DNA of 64,000 nt from Spirochaetales bacterium. GTDB lineage: Bacteria > Spirochaetota > Spirochaetia > SZUA-6 > JAFGRV01. The stretch spans positions 1 through 64,000 of the forward strand of contig JAFGQK010000071.1 of the NCBI GenBank assembly GCA_016935735.1, in the 5' to 3' direction. Under the pieces are notes generated by a model. That model worked only from the letters and a program-made list of their open reading frames with translations. It made no database searches and was not told where the DNA came from. How positions within the stretch are numbered: the first letter of the stretch is position 1; every line of letters begins with the position of its first letter. A program made the position numbers and the translations under genes. Shown one piece after another: positions 18,014-27,944 of the stretch.

Positions 18014-20221
18014 ATGAAAAAAGATATACTCATACTCCTCATGCTCCTCCTTACTGCCTTTTTATCTGCCCAGACCTCTCTTCCCCCGCGGCCTGATCTG
18101 ACTCTTACAATGCTTTCTGATCTGGATATTTATTTTCCCCGCTATGAAGGCTCCGGCGCTGAAAAGCAGGTAATCAGATATATTGAAAATACACTTTCGT
18201 ATCTGAATCTTCCTTATTCAAAAGATGATTTTTCCAGTTCAAATTCATTCCATTCATTTTCCGAAAGTATCCGTGTCACAATCCATGGCAAAGAGAAAGA
18301 TTCAATCATCTTTCTTATTCCCTTGAATCATCCCCTGGATGCGGAAAAGGAGACAGACGGGCTCATCAATATAGCCCTTGGTCTTACCCTTATTACCCAT
18401 TATTCTTCAAGAAAACCGCCTGTTACTCTTCAATTTGTCTTCCTGGGTGCGGAATATGGCGATAGTTCCCTGTATCCCCTGGGAAGTACTCTTTATCTTG
18501 ATGACTTTTGTCCTGATTATCCTGTTATGCTTCTTTATTTTTCATTCCAGAACATCCCGAAACGTATTATTGTCGGGGGAGCAGGACAGGGAAGGATCGC
18601 TCCCTACTGGTTTACCATACGCTGCTCGGAAGCACTGAAAAAAGCTGATGTACCGTTTTTAATAAGCGGGAATAAAAATCAGATATTCAGACTGGGTCTG
18701 GCAGAAGGGAAAACATCCATCGAACCTTTTCTAAAAGCCAGGTATCCATCACTTTCCTTAAGCGGGATGGCCAGCCGGCTTTCACTTTCTGAAAAAAAGA
18801 ACTGGATATTTTCTTTCTGTTCATTTATCGATATTCTCATCAACAAAAGCAGCCAGGGAATTCCTGAATACTGGGACCAGCACTATCTTTTTTTTCAACT
18901 CTATGATTTTTACCTTATTATTCAGGAAAATATTATATTGATTGTTTTTATTGTTATCTCCGGGATTGCCATTATCTTTACTCTTATTTATTACAGCAAA
19001 ATAAAATCGAATATCATTAATGTTATCAGATATACCTGGGTGGCTCCGCTCATCTTTGCAGTAGCATTTCTCCTTTTATTCTTTTCTACCTTGATAATCC
19101 AGGGTATTTTACAGCTTCGCCAGGATTTCTCCTTCTGGGAAGCCTATCCGTTTCTTTTCCTCATATTAAAAGGGGCGATTGCGCTTCTTCTTTTTATTTT
19201 TTGCCTTAAGCTTTTCCGTTTTATCCGCCTTCCCATGAAAAGAAACTTTTACGCGACACTCACTATAATCCTGCTTCTTATCAATATTTTCTTTATCGCT
19301 TTAATAAATATCTCTTTTGTTTATTATTATTTATGGGCTTTCTGCTTTATTTTTCTTGCATTTCTCTTTAAGAATAGAATTATCCGGTTGATTTTGATAT
19401 TACCTGGTCCATACTGGATTATAAAACTGGTACTGGATTTTTTTATCTTTATTCCTGAACCAATTTTTTGCCGTATTGTACTGTTCTCACTTCTTAAAGG
19501 AAATATCCTCATCAGCCTGCTTCTCCTCCCGTTCATTACCCTGGCCATAACTGTTTTCCTTTCTTTCTTTCCTGCCCGGCATAAACGATCAAGAGTACAG
19601 TATAATGCAACAACCCTCTTTTTTATTGTCGTAAACCTTGTCCTGATCCTGACCCTGCTGTTCATCCCTCATTTTTCAGAAAACCGGCCGCAGGAAGTGA
19701 CAGTGCGGAATGTAATAGATTTTGAAGACCTTACCAACCAGATCGTAATAGATAGTTCCTCCCCCCTTGGTGATGTAACCCTGTGGAATGAACAGGTGGT
19801 TTTTAATTTTGAGACCACTTCCAGGAAATACATTCTCCAGAAAAAATATATACCGGATCTTCTTGCAATTGATATGGTACACACCTCTTTCTTCGATAGA
19901 AATAATGTGATTATTACGATTCGACCCGAGGGCACACCAAATAAAATATTTTTAAAAGTCCACGCAGATAAGGAATTCACCCTTTATGATTCCAATTTTC
20001 CCTTTAAGAAAACAGGAAACGGGGAAGATTATGAAATTTTGATAGGAGCATTTCCCCCATCCCCACTTAAAATTACTCTTACCATTCCCCAGGATCTCTC
20101 CTGCGTTTTTTCCATACAAGTCGATTATGTGAACATTCCATTTCTTTTAAAAGCATCCGGGAAAAATAAACAGATAAAAACAATTCTTACCCTTAAGAAA
20201 CAGGTAAGCCTCGGGGAGTAA
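18014..20221 (+). CDS. Polytopic membrane protein with a degenerate M28 peptidase-like N-terminal domain
   Basis: Signal peptide at ATG 18014; 'IIFLIPLNHPLDAEKETDGLINIALGLTLITHYSSRKPPVTLQFVFLGAEYGDSSLYPLGSTLYLDD' follows the M28 layout but lacks the EE pair; multiple TM helices follow. Confidence 0.65.
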   Translation: MKKDILILLMLLLTAFLSAQTSLPPRPDLTLTMLSDLDIYFPRYEGSGAEKQVIRYIENTLSYLNLPYSKDDFSSSNSFHSFSESIRVTIHGKEKDSIIFLIPLNHPLDAEKETDGLINIALGLTLITHYSSRKPPVTLQFVFLGAEYGDSSLYPLGSTLYLDDFCPDYPVMLLYFSFQNIPKRIIVGGAGQGRIAPYWFTIRCSEALKKADVPFLISGNKNQIFRLGLAEGKTSIEPFLKARYPSLSLSGMASRLSLSEKKNWIFSFCSFIDILINKSSQGIPEYWDQHYLFFQLYDFYLIIQENIILIVFIVISGIAIIFTLIYYSKIKSNIINVIRYTWVAPLIFAVAFLLLFFSTLIIQGILQLRQDFSFWEAYPFLFLILKGAIALLLFIFCLKLFRFIRLPMKRNFYATLTIILLLINIFFIALINISFVYYYLWAFCFIFLAFLFKNRIIRLILILPGPYWIIKLVLDFFIFIPEPIFCRIVLFSLLKGNILISLLLLPFITLAITVFLSFFPARHKRSRVQYNATTLFFIVVNLVLILTLLFIPHFSENRPQEVTVRNVIDFEDLTNQIVIDSSSPLGDVTLWNEQVVFNFETTSRKYILQKKYIPDLLAIDMVHTSFFDRNNVIITIRPEGTPNKIFLKVHADKEFTLYDSNFPFKKTGNGEDYEILIGAFPPSPLKITLTIPQDLSCVFSIQVDYVNIPFLLKASGKNKQIKTILTLKKQVSLGE

Positions 20222-20271
20222 AAAATAGATTTGACAAACGACGTCCGGTATACTATAATATATCTTAACAT

Positions 20272-21447
20272 ATGATAAGTACCATCTTCCACATTGATCT
20301 GGATGCATTTTATGCATCGGTGGAACAATACGATAACCCCCTGCTAAAAGGAAAACCCGTTATTGTCGGCGCCCTGCCCGGGACACGGGGAGTTGTATCT
20401 GCCTGTTCATATGAAGCCAGGAAATACGGGATACGTTCTGCAATGCCGATTTCCCAGGCATACAGGAAATGCCCGGGTGGTATTTACCTCCAGGTACGGA
20501 TGAAACGTTACATGGAAGTATCGGGGAAGGTCATGACTATTATTAAGGAATACAGTCCGGATTTTCAGCAGATTTCCGTGGATGAGGCATTCCTTGATAT
20601 GACAGGAACCGAACGCCTGTACGGTGCCCCGGCGGTTGCTGCAAAGAAAATCAAGGAACGGATAAAGAAAGAAACCGGACTTACCCTTTCCATCGGCATA
20701 GCGCCGAATAAGTACCTTGCAAAACTCGCATCCGAATACAAAAAGCCGGATGGCCTTTTCCGGATTATCCCGGGACAGGAGGAAGAATTTCTCGATTCCC
20801 TGAATCTTAAAGACCTCTGGGGCGTGGGGAAGAAAACCCTGGAACGCCTTTCTGAATTGAATATAAGAACAGTAAAAGAACTCAGACTGTATCCCCTGCA
20901 TATCCTTACTTCCATGCTCGGTGATGCAATGGGCGAGTTTCTTTTTAATGCAGTACGGGGAACAAGTCCGGAGATACATAACACGGAACCGAAAAGCCAT
21001 ACGATAAGCAACGAAGTCACCTTTGAATTTGACAGAAAAGATACCGAAGGATTGCAGAAGGTAATCCTGGAGCTCTGTCATTGCGCAATGCACCGGCTTT
21101 TAAAGGAAAAAGGTAAATCCAAAACAGTCAGCATTAAACTGCGGTATTTTAATTTCCATACCATTTCTGCACAACACACGGTTAAACACTGGGTTTCATC
21201 CACGGAAGAATTCTTTAGAATTGCAAAATCCCTTTTTGAATCCCGGTGGGACGGCTATTCACCCATACGGCTCATCGGGATCGGTCTTTCCAATGTCGTA
21301 AAGAACGGTTATCATTCCCAGGCAGAACTTTTTGAAGATACAACGGACAAAAAGAAGAGGGCAGAGGAAGCAGTGTTTAAGATAAAATCAGAATTGGAAG
21401 GGGTAAGGATTACAAAAGCAAGCTTAATGAAAGAGGAAGATAGATGA
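20272..21447 (+). CDS. dinB: DNA polymerase IV (Y-family)
   Basis: FHIDLDAFYASVEQYDNPLLKGKPVIVG; YSPDFQQISVDEAFLDMTGT; SIGIAPNKYLAKLASEYKKPDGL. Confidence 0.95.
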   Translation: MISTIFHIDLDAFYASVEQYDNPLLKGKPVIVGALPGTRGVVSACSYEARKYGIRSAMPISQAYRKCPGGIYLQVRMKRYMEVSGKVMTIIKEYSPDFQQISVDEAFLDMTGTERLYGAPAVAAKKIKERIKKETGLTLSIGIAPNKYLAKLASEYKKPDGLFRIIPGQEEEFLDSLNLKDLWGVGKKTLERLSELNIRTVKELRLYPLHILTSMLGDAMGEFLFNAVRGTSPEIHNTEPKSHTISNEVTFEFDRKDTEGLQKVILELCHCAMHRLLKEKGKSKTVSIKLRYFNFHTISAQHTVKHWVSSTEEFFRIAKSLFESRWDGYSPIRLIGIGLSNVVKNGYHSQAELFEDTTDKKKRAEEAVFKIKSELEGVRITKASLMKEEDR

Positions 21448-21758
21448 ACGAGTCATTTACCGAACGGGTAAAAAATCTTATTAAAGCCATTCCATCCGGC
21501 AAAGTTGTTACTTATGGGCTCATTGCTGCATGTGCAGGAAACCCCCGGGCATCACGCCATGTAGTACGTATCCTGCATTCATCATCAGAGAAGTATCACC
21601 TGCCCTGGCACCGGGTAATAAACAGCAAAGGCCGGGTATCCCTGCCCAGGGGTAATGGATATGAAATACAAAAAGAACAGCTTTTAAAAGAAGGGATTGT
21701 CTTTAAAAAGGATGATGTGATAGATCTTGAAGTCTTTTTATGGAAACCAAAAGAATAA
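21444..21758 (+). CDS. Alkyltransferase-like protein (ATL; MGMT family without active-site Cys)
   Basis: IPSGKVVTYGLIAACAGNPRASRHVVRIL...LPWHRVINSKGRVSLPRG: PWHRV instead of PCHRV. ATGA overlap with dinB. Confidence 0.88.
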   Translation: MNESFTERVKNLIKAIPSGKVVTYGLIAACAGNPRASRHVVRILHSSSEKYHLPWHRVINSKGRVSLPRGNGYEIQKEQLLKEGIVFKKDDVIDLEVFLWKPKE

Positions 21759-21784
21759 CTGAACCTCATGACTATCGATACTGT

Positions 21785-22840
21785 TCAGGTTTTTATTTTT
21801 TGTATATAATCACTGAGTGTTTGTCCTTTCCCATCATCGTAAACCTCAAAAAACCTGCCATCAAGAGGAGTTCTATGCCATTTTACCAGCCGTATCATAC
21901 TGTTTTCAATTTCCAGGACAGTAATTCCATTTGTATAGAGAGCACACCCGCAGTTAAAATAACATGGCACGGGTGTTTTATCCTTTTCTGCCGGGTTAAT
22001 TCTTCTCCCCTTTTTCTTTTCTTCTTTCATTATTTTATTTAAGTGTTTTCTTCTTTTTTTTATTTCCTGGATTCGTTCTTTACTCAGACCGGGTGTTTGT
22101 AATCCTGTATTTAATACACGAATTTCTTCTTTTAATTTATGATAATAAGATTTAGCCGCGAAGATCGCCCTGTGGGAGTGGCCGCATATCAACATGAGAG
22201 TCTTTGTTTTTGCCCAGGAATAAAGAATTTGTTCATATCGTTCGGTTACCTGTGATCTTGCCGCAGAAGGATGGCTTTCAATTTTCAGGATTCTCAATAC
22301 CGGCTCAAGCGGAGTCCATATATATTTAATAAAAAAACGGCTTAACCAGCTGTTTGTGTCACCCACAAAAGTACCCTGGTGCCCATGAACAAGGAGTATC
22401 CCGGATTCACCTTCCTTAACAATCATCTTCAACGCTTCCACAGGTTCACTGATTCGTACTTCATCCGTTTTCAGGGAATCTTTGATACTCCAATCAAGAT
22501 CATGATTACCATACACACGGTAAACACGGTCTTCTCCAAAATTCATCAGGAGGGGATAAATGGATTTACCATAACATTTTTTGATCTGTTTAATAGTAAA
22601 TTGCCAGAATTCTTCTATATCACCAAGCAATATCAATTTGAATCCGTTATTCTTATAATACTCCAATGCACGGAGAATAGCCTCTTTATTGTCACATAAA
22701 TTATCCGCCCCACCCCCGTCTCCTATATGTAAATCGCTCATGATGACATATTTTTCCCCCGCTGTCTCCAGTACATCGATCTCTGTATTTTCCCATAATT
22801 GTGAAAGTTTTTTCTCGATTAATTTTCTGTTATCTCTCAT
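21785..22840 (-). CDS. Metallophosphoesterase (calcineurin-like)
   Basis: 'IMSDLHIGDGGGADN', 'LILLGDIEEFW', 'YRVYGNHDLDW', 'LLVHGHQG', 'LMLICGHSHRA'. Confidence 0.92.
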   Translation of the reverse strand: MRDNRKLIEKKLSQLWENTEIDVLETAGEKYVIMSDLHIGDGGGADNLCDNKEAILRALEYYKNNGFKLILLGDIEEFWQFTIKQIKKCYGKSIYPLLMNFGEDRVYRVYGNHDLDWSIKDSLKTDEVRISEPVEALKMIVKEGESGILLVHGHQGTFVGDTNSWLSRFFIKYIWTPLEPVLRILKIESHPSAARSQVTERYEQILYSWAKTKTLMLICGHSHRAIFAAKSYYHKLKEEIRVLNTGLQTPGLSKERIQEIKKRRKHLNKIMKEEKKKGRRINPAEKDKTPVPCYFNCGCALYTNGITVLEIENSMIRLVKWHRTPLDGRFFEVYDDGKGQTLSDYIQKIKT

Positions 22841-22869
22841 TGCTATACCTTATATTAATGTAATCCACA

Positions 22870-23014
22870 CCATAACGAAGGCTTAAGCCCACGACCCAAA
22901 TAATGAGTTATCCAGGTTTCTTTTAATGATACTGGTCTATTTAACCTGCCGGCCAACGTTTATCTATTTTGCTTAAAATCTTGTTATTTTAACAAGATTT
23001 TAAGTCAAAATAGC
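22870..23014. repeat. Intergenic repeat blocks A (CCATAACGAAGGCTTAAG) and B (TTAAGTCAAAATAGC) plus a perfect 15-bp-arm hairpin
   Basis: A at 22870-22887; hairpin CTTAAAATCTTGTTA-ttt-TAACAAGATTTTAAG at 22972-23004; B at 23000-23014. Confidence 0.85.
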
Positions 23015-23176
23015 ATAGCTCCGGCAAGGGCTTGCTTAATCGTTGAATCTTTTGTTGTATCCTGGTTGCCTGCATGTTGAATGATAACAAAATTTTCAAT
23101 AGTTATGCAAGAATTACGAAAGGATTTGAATGAATAATTGAAGTACTGACAATGAAAGGGAGTTGCCCATTTCCCC

Positions 23177-24229
23177 TTAATGACCGGGCATTCCCGGGTC
23201 TTCCGGGTATTTTAATGCGTAATAGATCCTGTCCATCTGGGTCCGTCCTGCATTCAGGTAGAGGTAATTTTTAGATCCTGCTTCATCCAGGCAATATGAG
23301 TAGAGTGGTTTAGCAATTTTAACTTCATATCCCCTGTTTTTTATCCCGGCCTGTAATGCTTCCATTTCTGTTGCAGGAAATCCATATTCAGGAAAAAGAG
23401 CGGGGATTTTATTTTTTATGATAAAATCAGCAATACTCTCCCGTCTTTTTTCCGAGACAGTATCCGGTGAATCCGGTGTATAAAGACTCATCACTTCATA
23501 CCCGAATTTTTTCCCGAAATAGGTAAAAGCTGGATGAAGCGTGATAAGCACCCTTCTTTGTTCGGACAAACGGCCGGACCAGGGTTGTATATAACGAAGA
23601 TCCATCATATGGAGGGATTCACCGTACCGTATAAAGGTACTTCCGTAACTGAACTCAAATTCCGGGTCAACATCCGAAAGAATATGCACCACATGGAGGA
23701 TAACCTTTTCCCAGAGCATCGGGTTCCACCAGAAATGGGGATCATATCCTCCTTTATAATCACGGGAAGGAATAAGTTGATCCTTATTCTCCTTTTCAAG
23801 AAGAACAGAGGAAATGGCTTCACACCGGACTTTACTGCTTACCTGTTTTACAAGTGTTTCAATCCCTGGTTCCAATCCGAGTCCCATGTAAAGGACAAGA
23901 TCTGCTTGAAGCATTTTTTCTTTGTCGTCTTCTGTCGGTTTATATAAAAGGGGATTTACTCCCGGTTTTATGCAGACATAAGGCTTATCACTTCGTGCCC
24001 GGGCAAACTGGTAAAGAATCTCCCTTATCAAATCAGTTGAGACAACAATAAACATTGGGTTATCCTTTAATGGAACATGGTGGATATCTTCTTCGGGTAA
24101 ATAGGTAGGTTCCGGGGTTGATACAGATGTTCCCGCACCCTTGTTGTGGAAAAATAGAAAATAAACACCAGTCCCAAGCGCGGTTGCAATGATTATGCTA
24201 ATAATGATAATAGGAATCACCCTGTTCAT
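23177..24229 (-). CDS. Metal ABC transporter substrate-binding protein (ZnuA/TroA family), no permease nearby
   Basis: 'ADLVLYMGLGLEPGIETLVKQV', 'DPHFWWNPMLWEKVILHV', 'LITLHPAFTYFGKKFGYEV'. Confidence 0.8.
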   Translation of the reverse strand: MNRVIPIIIISIIIATALGTGVYFLFFHNKGAGTSVSTPEPTYLPEEDIHHVPLKDNPMFIVVSTDLIREILYQFARARSDKPYVCIKPGVNPLLYKPTEDDKEKMLQADLVLYMGLGLEPGIETLVKQVSSKVRCEAISSVLLEKENKDQLIPSRDYKGGYDPHFWWNPMLWEKVILHVVHILSDVDPEFEFSYGSTFIRYGESLHMMDLRYIQPWSGRLSEQRRVLITLHPAFTYFGKKFGYEVMSLYTPDSPDTVSEKRRESIADFIIKNKIPALFPEYGFPATEMEALQAGIKNRGYEVKIAKPLYSYCLDEAGSKNYLYLNAGRTQMDRIYYALKYPEDPGMPGH

Positions 24230-24389
24230 AATGCACTCCTCTATTAAAGTTTCTGTGAAATCCCCTTTACTTCATTTGCCGCCATGGAGTGAATATATTT
24301 CCCTGCACCTGGAATGTCAAGGGACTTCCCTTATTTACTTATTTATGGCAATGACAATGTACCGGGAATTATAATTGTACTCCCGCATT

Positions 24390-24417
24390 CCATAACGAAG
24401 GCTTAAGTCAAAATAGC
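24390..24417. repeat. Fused copy of repeat blocks A+B
   Basis: CCATAACGAAGGCTTAAGTCAAAATAGC, same A and B blocks seen separately at 22870 and 23000. Confidence 0.85.
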
Positions 24418-24546
24418 GCAACTTACAGTAAAAAAAATATTCTTTATGCAATCAGCACGATATTTTAATAGCTGCCGGGATTACCGGAATTATTGTATAT
24501 TGTATATTTGACATATCTATTCTTTGCACATATAATAAAAATTGCC

Positions 24547-25413
24547 ATGGATGTTATCAATCTTATTGCAGAGTGTGCAAAAATTCCATCATTCAGTACG
24601 GAAGAACACCATCTTCATCCTTTTATAATCGATTTTATAAAAAAGAATACCCCGGGGAAGATAGAACTCATCCACAAAAACAACGTTATTGTCTCTGTAC
24701 CGTCCGGGAAAAATATACAGACCGACAGGAATCTGCCCATGGTTGCCCTTACTGCACATCTTGATAAAATAAATCATTTTGGGGATACAATACCAGGAGA
24801 ACTCCCGGTGTCCGCAGACGGAACCAGAATTACCGGACAACTGGATGATGCGACAGGGGTCGGGATATGCCTGTATATTGCATTTATGAGCCAGAAAGAA
24901 AAATTCCCACCACTCCTGCTATTGTTTTCGGAAATGGAGGAACACGGCCTTTATATAAATCCCTTTCAGGGAGTTGTTTCCGGACTTGGTGCAGTAAGGA
25001 TATCACGGCACCTTCTCATTACGGGAAGGATTCCTGCCTTACTCCTCACCATCGATACTACCCCGTTTTACCAGGGGACAAATGGGATTTCCCTGTATTC
25101 CAGGTTCTGGGAGAAATGCGCATTCGATCCATCTGACAGGATAGTAGCATTTACCGAAAAATTGGAGGATTATTTTCTATCACGGTTTCCTGAAATAAAA
25201 CATCAGAATAATACAAACGACTATATTACCTATGGGAGGCATTTTAATACGGGGAGAGAGTATACGGTGCCGAGTATTGCTTTAGAACCTGCCATCTATC
25301 CGTATCATACAAAAGATGAAGGTGTTTTTATTTCCGATGTTCACCAGGTTGTTGCAATACTAAGAACATTTCTTTTAGAATTTCCATTTCATCTAATGGG
25401 CCCGATCTTGTGA
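24547..25413 (+). CDS. Zinc peptidase-like protein (M20/M42-type)
   Basis: 'VALTAHLDKINHFG', 'ITGQLDDATGVGICLYIA', 'LLLFSEMEEHGLY'. Confidence 0.75.
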   Translation: MDVINLIAECAKIPSFSTEEHHLHPFIIDFIKKNTPGKIELIHKNNVIVSVPSGKNIQTDRNLPMVALTAHLDKINHFGDTIPGELPVSADGTRITGQLDDATGVGICLYIAFMSQKEKFPPLLLLFSEMEEHGLYINPFQGVVSGLGAVRISRHLLITGRIPALLLTIDTTPFYQGTNGISLYSRFWEKCAFDPSDRIVAFTEKLEDYFLSRFPEIKHQNNTNDYITYGRHFNTGREYTVPSIALEPAIYPYHTKDEGVFISDVHQVVAILRTFLLEFPFHLMGPIL

Positions 25414-26276
25414 ACTGGCCAGAAAGAGAAGAACGCTTTCCCAATAAGCTTATAGTAAAGTACCGGGCCATAAAACCTGGCATCTTTTGAAAGATCACGG
25501 TTATCCCCCATGGGGAAAAACCGGTTATCCGGGATATACCATCCGAGAAAATCCTTTCGCCACGAAACAACAGTATGCCGTTTATGGGGATTTTCAGCAT
25601 AAATACCGGTATATTCCGGTATGTGGCGTAAGGGATTTTCACCCTGTATCTCATGTTGTAAAAGTATCCTCTGCACAGGATAGGACAGATGACACCGATT
25701 TTTTATCTCTTCTTCTGTTACCCAGGAAACTTCTCCTTCCGGGAGAATCTGGACATTTCCCTGCCGCATCCTGATTCTTTCCCCCGGCACACCGATTACC
25801 CGTTTTAAAAGAAGACGTACCTTTGGTCTTCCGAACTTATCTGCATCAATATCCACCTGGGTAAGGGTAAGAAGAAACACGATCTTGTGTATTATTTTTT
25901 TGAAAGGTCCCATGGGCTCAAGCCGGGGGTCCGGGTTTTCAAATACTATCACCTCTCCCCGGTAAGGCACCCGGAAATAGCGGTATTTCACTGTTCCCGG
26001 CAGAATCTCCGGGCCAAAAACGGTTTTTAATACCAGGGCACGGGTTCCTTCTTCAATTGTCGGGATCATTGAACCTGTTGGGATAACATAGAGTTCAAAA
26101 AGAAATTGCTGAAGTAAAATCACAATCACTATTGCCCAGAGAATTGCTTCTATCCATTCCCTTACGATATTCTTTTTTTTAAGTTTTTCTTCTTTTCTTT
26201 TCTTTTTTCTCCTGCGCCAGGTTAAATATCTTTCTGTCCATTTTACGAGTTGATTAACGAAAGCATAAAAGGTCAT
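25389..26276 (-). CDS. lepB: Signal peptidase I
   Basis: 'YVIPTGSMIPTIEEG' (catalytic Ser), 'RLLLKRVIGVPGERI' (catalytic Lys), 'PDNRFFPMGDNRDLSKDARFYGPV'. RBS AGGAG before ATG at 26276. Confidence 0.93.
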   Translation of the reverse strand: MTFYAFVNQLVKWTERYLTWRRRKKKRKEEKLKKKNIVREWIEAILWAIVIVILLQQFLFELYVIPTGSMIPTIEEGTRALVLKTVFGPEILPGTVKYRYFRVPYRGEVIVFENPDPRLEPMGPFKKIIHKIVFLLTLTQVDIDADKFGRPKVRLLLKRVIGVPGERIRMRQGNVQILPEGEVSWVTEEEIKNRCHLSYPVQRILLQHEIQGENPLRHIPEYTGIYAENPHKRHTVVSWRKDFLGWYIPDNRFFPMGDNRDLSKDARFYGPVLYYKLIGKAFFSFWPVHKIGPIR

Positions 26277-26412
26277 AGTTACTCTCCTGACTGGGTTTCC
26301 ATGTCTATTATACTCAAATAATAAAAACAAGGTAAAGAGTCTCATAGCCAGAACCATACCCATTCTTTTCGAAGCAGTTGACATATAAGCCTGTAATGAC
26401 TAAATTCTTATA

Positions 26413-27033
26413 ATGAGAATATTAGAAGCATTAAGAAAACCAATTCGTTACTCCTTTTTTTATGCGACATTCTGGCTTATCGGGATTAATATTTTTCTGT
26501 ATTTTCTTACTTTTATAAATATTTCTTTATACAGACTATTAGCACTTTATTCAAGTGATGTATTTTTAAAGGGATATTTCTGGCAGCCTTTTACTTATAT
26601 GTTTATCCACAGCAAGTTAAGCATTACCCATATCCTCTTTAATATGTTCGGGCTTTTTGTCTTTGGCTTCCCGCTGGAAAAGAGACTGGGTAGTGTGGAA
26701 TTCCTCCTGCTTTACCTTTTTACCGGTACCGCAACGGGAATTATTATGCTTCTATTCGGACTGAACGTCGTGGGTGCATCCGGTGCAATCTTTGGGCTTG
26801 TCCTGGGATATGCAACATTTTACCCGGATTCTACACTCCTTCTTGGCTTTTTTATCCCGATTAAAGCAAGAATTGCCGTAATCCTGTTTGTAGTTCTTTC
26901 TGTTATTCTTCATTTTATCGACCGCTCTTCCAATATAGGACACCTGGGACATCTTGCAGGATTATTTTTCAGTTCTGTTTATTTTATCGTACGCCTGGGT
27001 ATAAATCCGGTAAGAGTATTGTTCCGAAAATAG
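26413..27033 (+). CDS. Rhomboid family intramembrane serine protease
   Basis: 'THILFNMFGLFVFG', 'VGASGAIFGLVLGY' (Ser), 'NIGHLGHLAGLFF' (His). Confidence 0.93.
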   Translation: MRILEALRKPIRYSFFYATFWLIGINIFLYFLTFINISLYRLLALYSSDVFLKGYFWQPFTYMFIHSKLSITHILFNMFGLFVFGFPLEKRLGSVEFLLLYLFTGTATGIIMLLFGLNVVGASGAIFGLVLGYATFYPDSTLLLGFFIPIKARIAVILFVVLSVILHFIDRSSNIGHLGHLAGLFFSSVYFIVRLGINPVRVLFRK

Positions 27034-27067
27034 AAGGGTCTTGCCAATCACTGTTTTTTTTCCGATA

Positions 27068-27751
27068 ATGAGACTGATGAAAGGACGTGTCCAGCAGATT
27101 CTCTTTATCATTATCCTTCTGTTCTTTATTTTTCCCCTTTATCCGGATTCGGAAAAGCTTACCATTACACTCTGGGGTGAACTCGAACCCTTAATTACCC
27201 TTGAAGGAGAGGAATATCCACTTTCAGAAAATGAAGTAATACGCCGGGTACTGGAACATGCCCGGGTAATCTTTTCTGCCATGATTTACGGTTACGGGTT
27301 TGCCTATACCCCATATGATAAACAACGCGGTATTTCCGAATATTTTCAACTTGAACCTTTCTCTGAAATAAAATGGGGGGATCCCCATCTTAAAATTATT
27401 GCTTCCCGGATTATAGAGAAAAGATTATATGTGACAATCAGCTACCGGTGTATGGATTTCCAGGCATCGAGGCGTGAAGCATGGAAAAGCCTGGCTGTGC
27501 CTGCGGCCAGCGGACAGGGCACCGGGGATTATTTTAAAGGATATACAGAAATGACAACTTCCTTTAAAAATGCTCTTAAAGAAGCAATCCGGGATTATAT
27601 GCGGAAGAGAACTTTTAACAAGCCAAAGGAAATTAAAGGTGAGGTTCTTCTTCTGGAAATGCCAGGCACAATCATCCGTGCGGGTGAATATATAACAACA
27701 GCAAAGATAAAAGTAAATATAAAGGAAGTTATCCCTTACAAGGTTTTTTAG
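27068..27751 (+). CDS. Conserved hypothetical exported protein
   Basis: Signal peptide 'ILFIIILLFFIFPLYPDS'; LPP20-like layout but not firmly assigned. Confidence 0.6.
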   Translation: MRLMKGRVQQILFIIILLFFIFPLYPDSEKLTITLWGELEPLITLEGEEYPLSENEVIRRVLEHARVIFSAMIYGYGFAYTPYDKQRGISEYFQLEPFSEIKWGDPHLKIIASRIIEKRLYVTISYRCMDFQASRREAWKSLAVPAASGQGTGDYFKGYTEMTTSFKNALKEAIRDYMRKRTFNKPKEIKGEVLLLEMPGTIIRAGEYITTAKIKVNIKEVIPYKVF

Positions 27752-27944
27752 ATTAATTTTTTATTTCTTTCTCCATTTACTTTTTTCACTTTCTTTATTT
27801 ATTCCTTGAAAATTTAATCCGTGTGAATTATTCTTAAAAAGAAATGGTGTCCCATGGCTATATGGCATAGCCTTGAACAGGTTTTTATGGAAGGTCATTT
27901 CCTATGCCATTATTTTTTAGGGAATTTGTGAAAGGAGAAAACAA

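Noticed and set aside
20407-21093. 228-aa and 151-aa antisense ORFs within dinB
   Set aside because: Shadow ORFs opposite a conserved gene, low-complexity Cys/His/Phe-rich translation, no motif.
22870-24417. CRISPR array
   Set aside because: Repeat blocks are few, mosaic and not regularly spaced; no cas genes.
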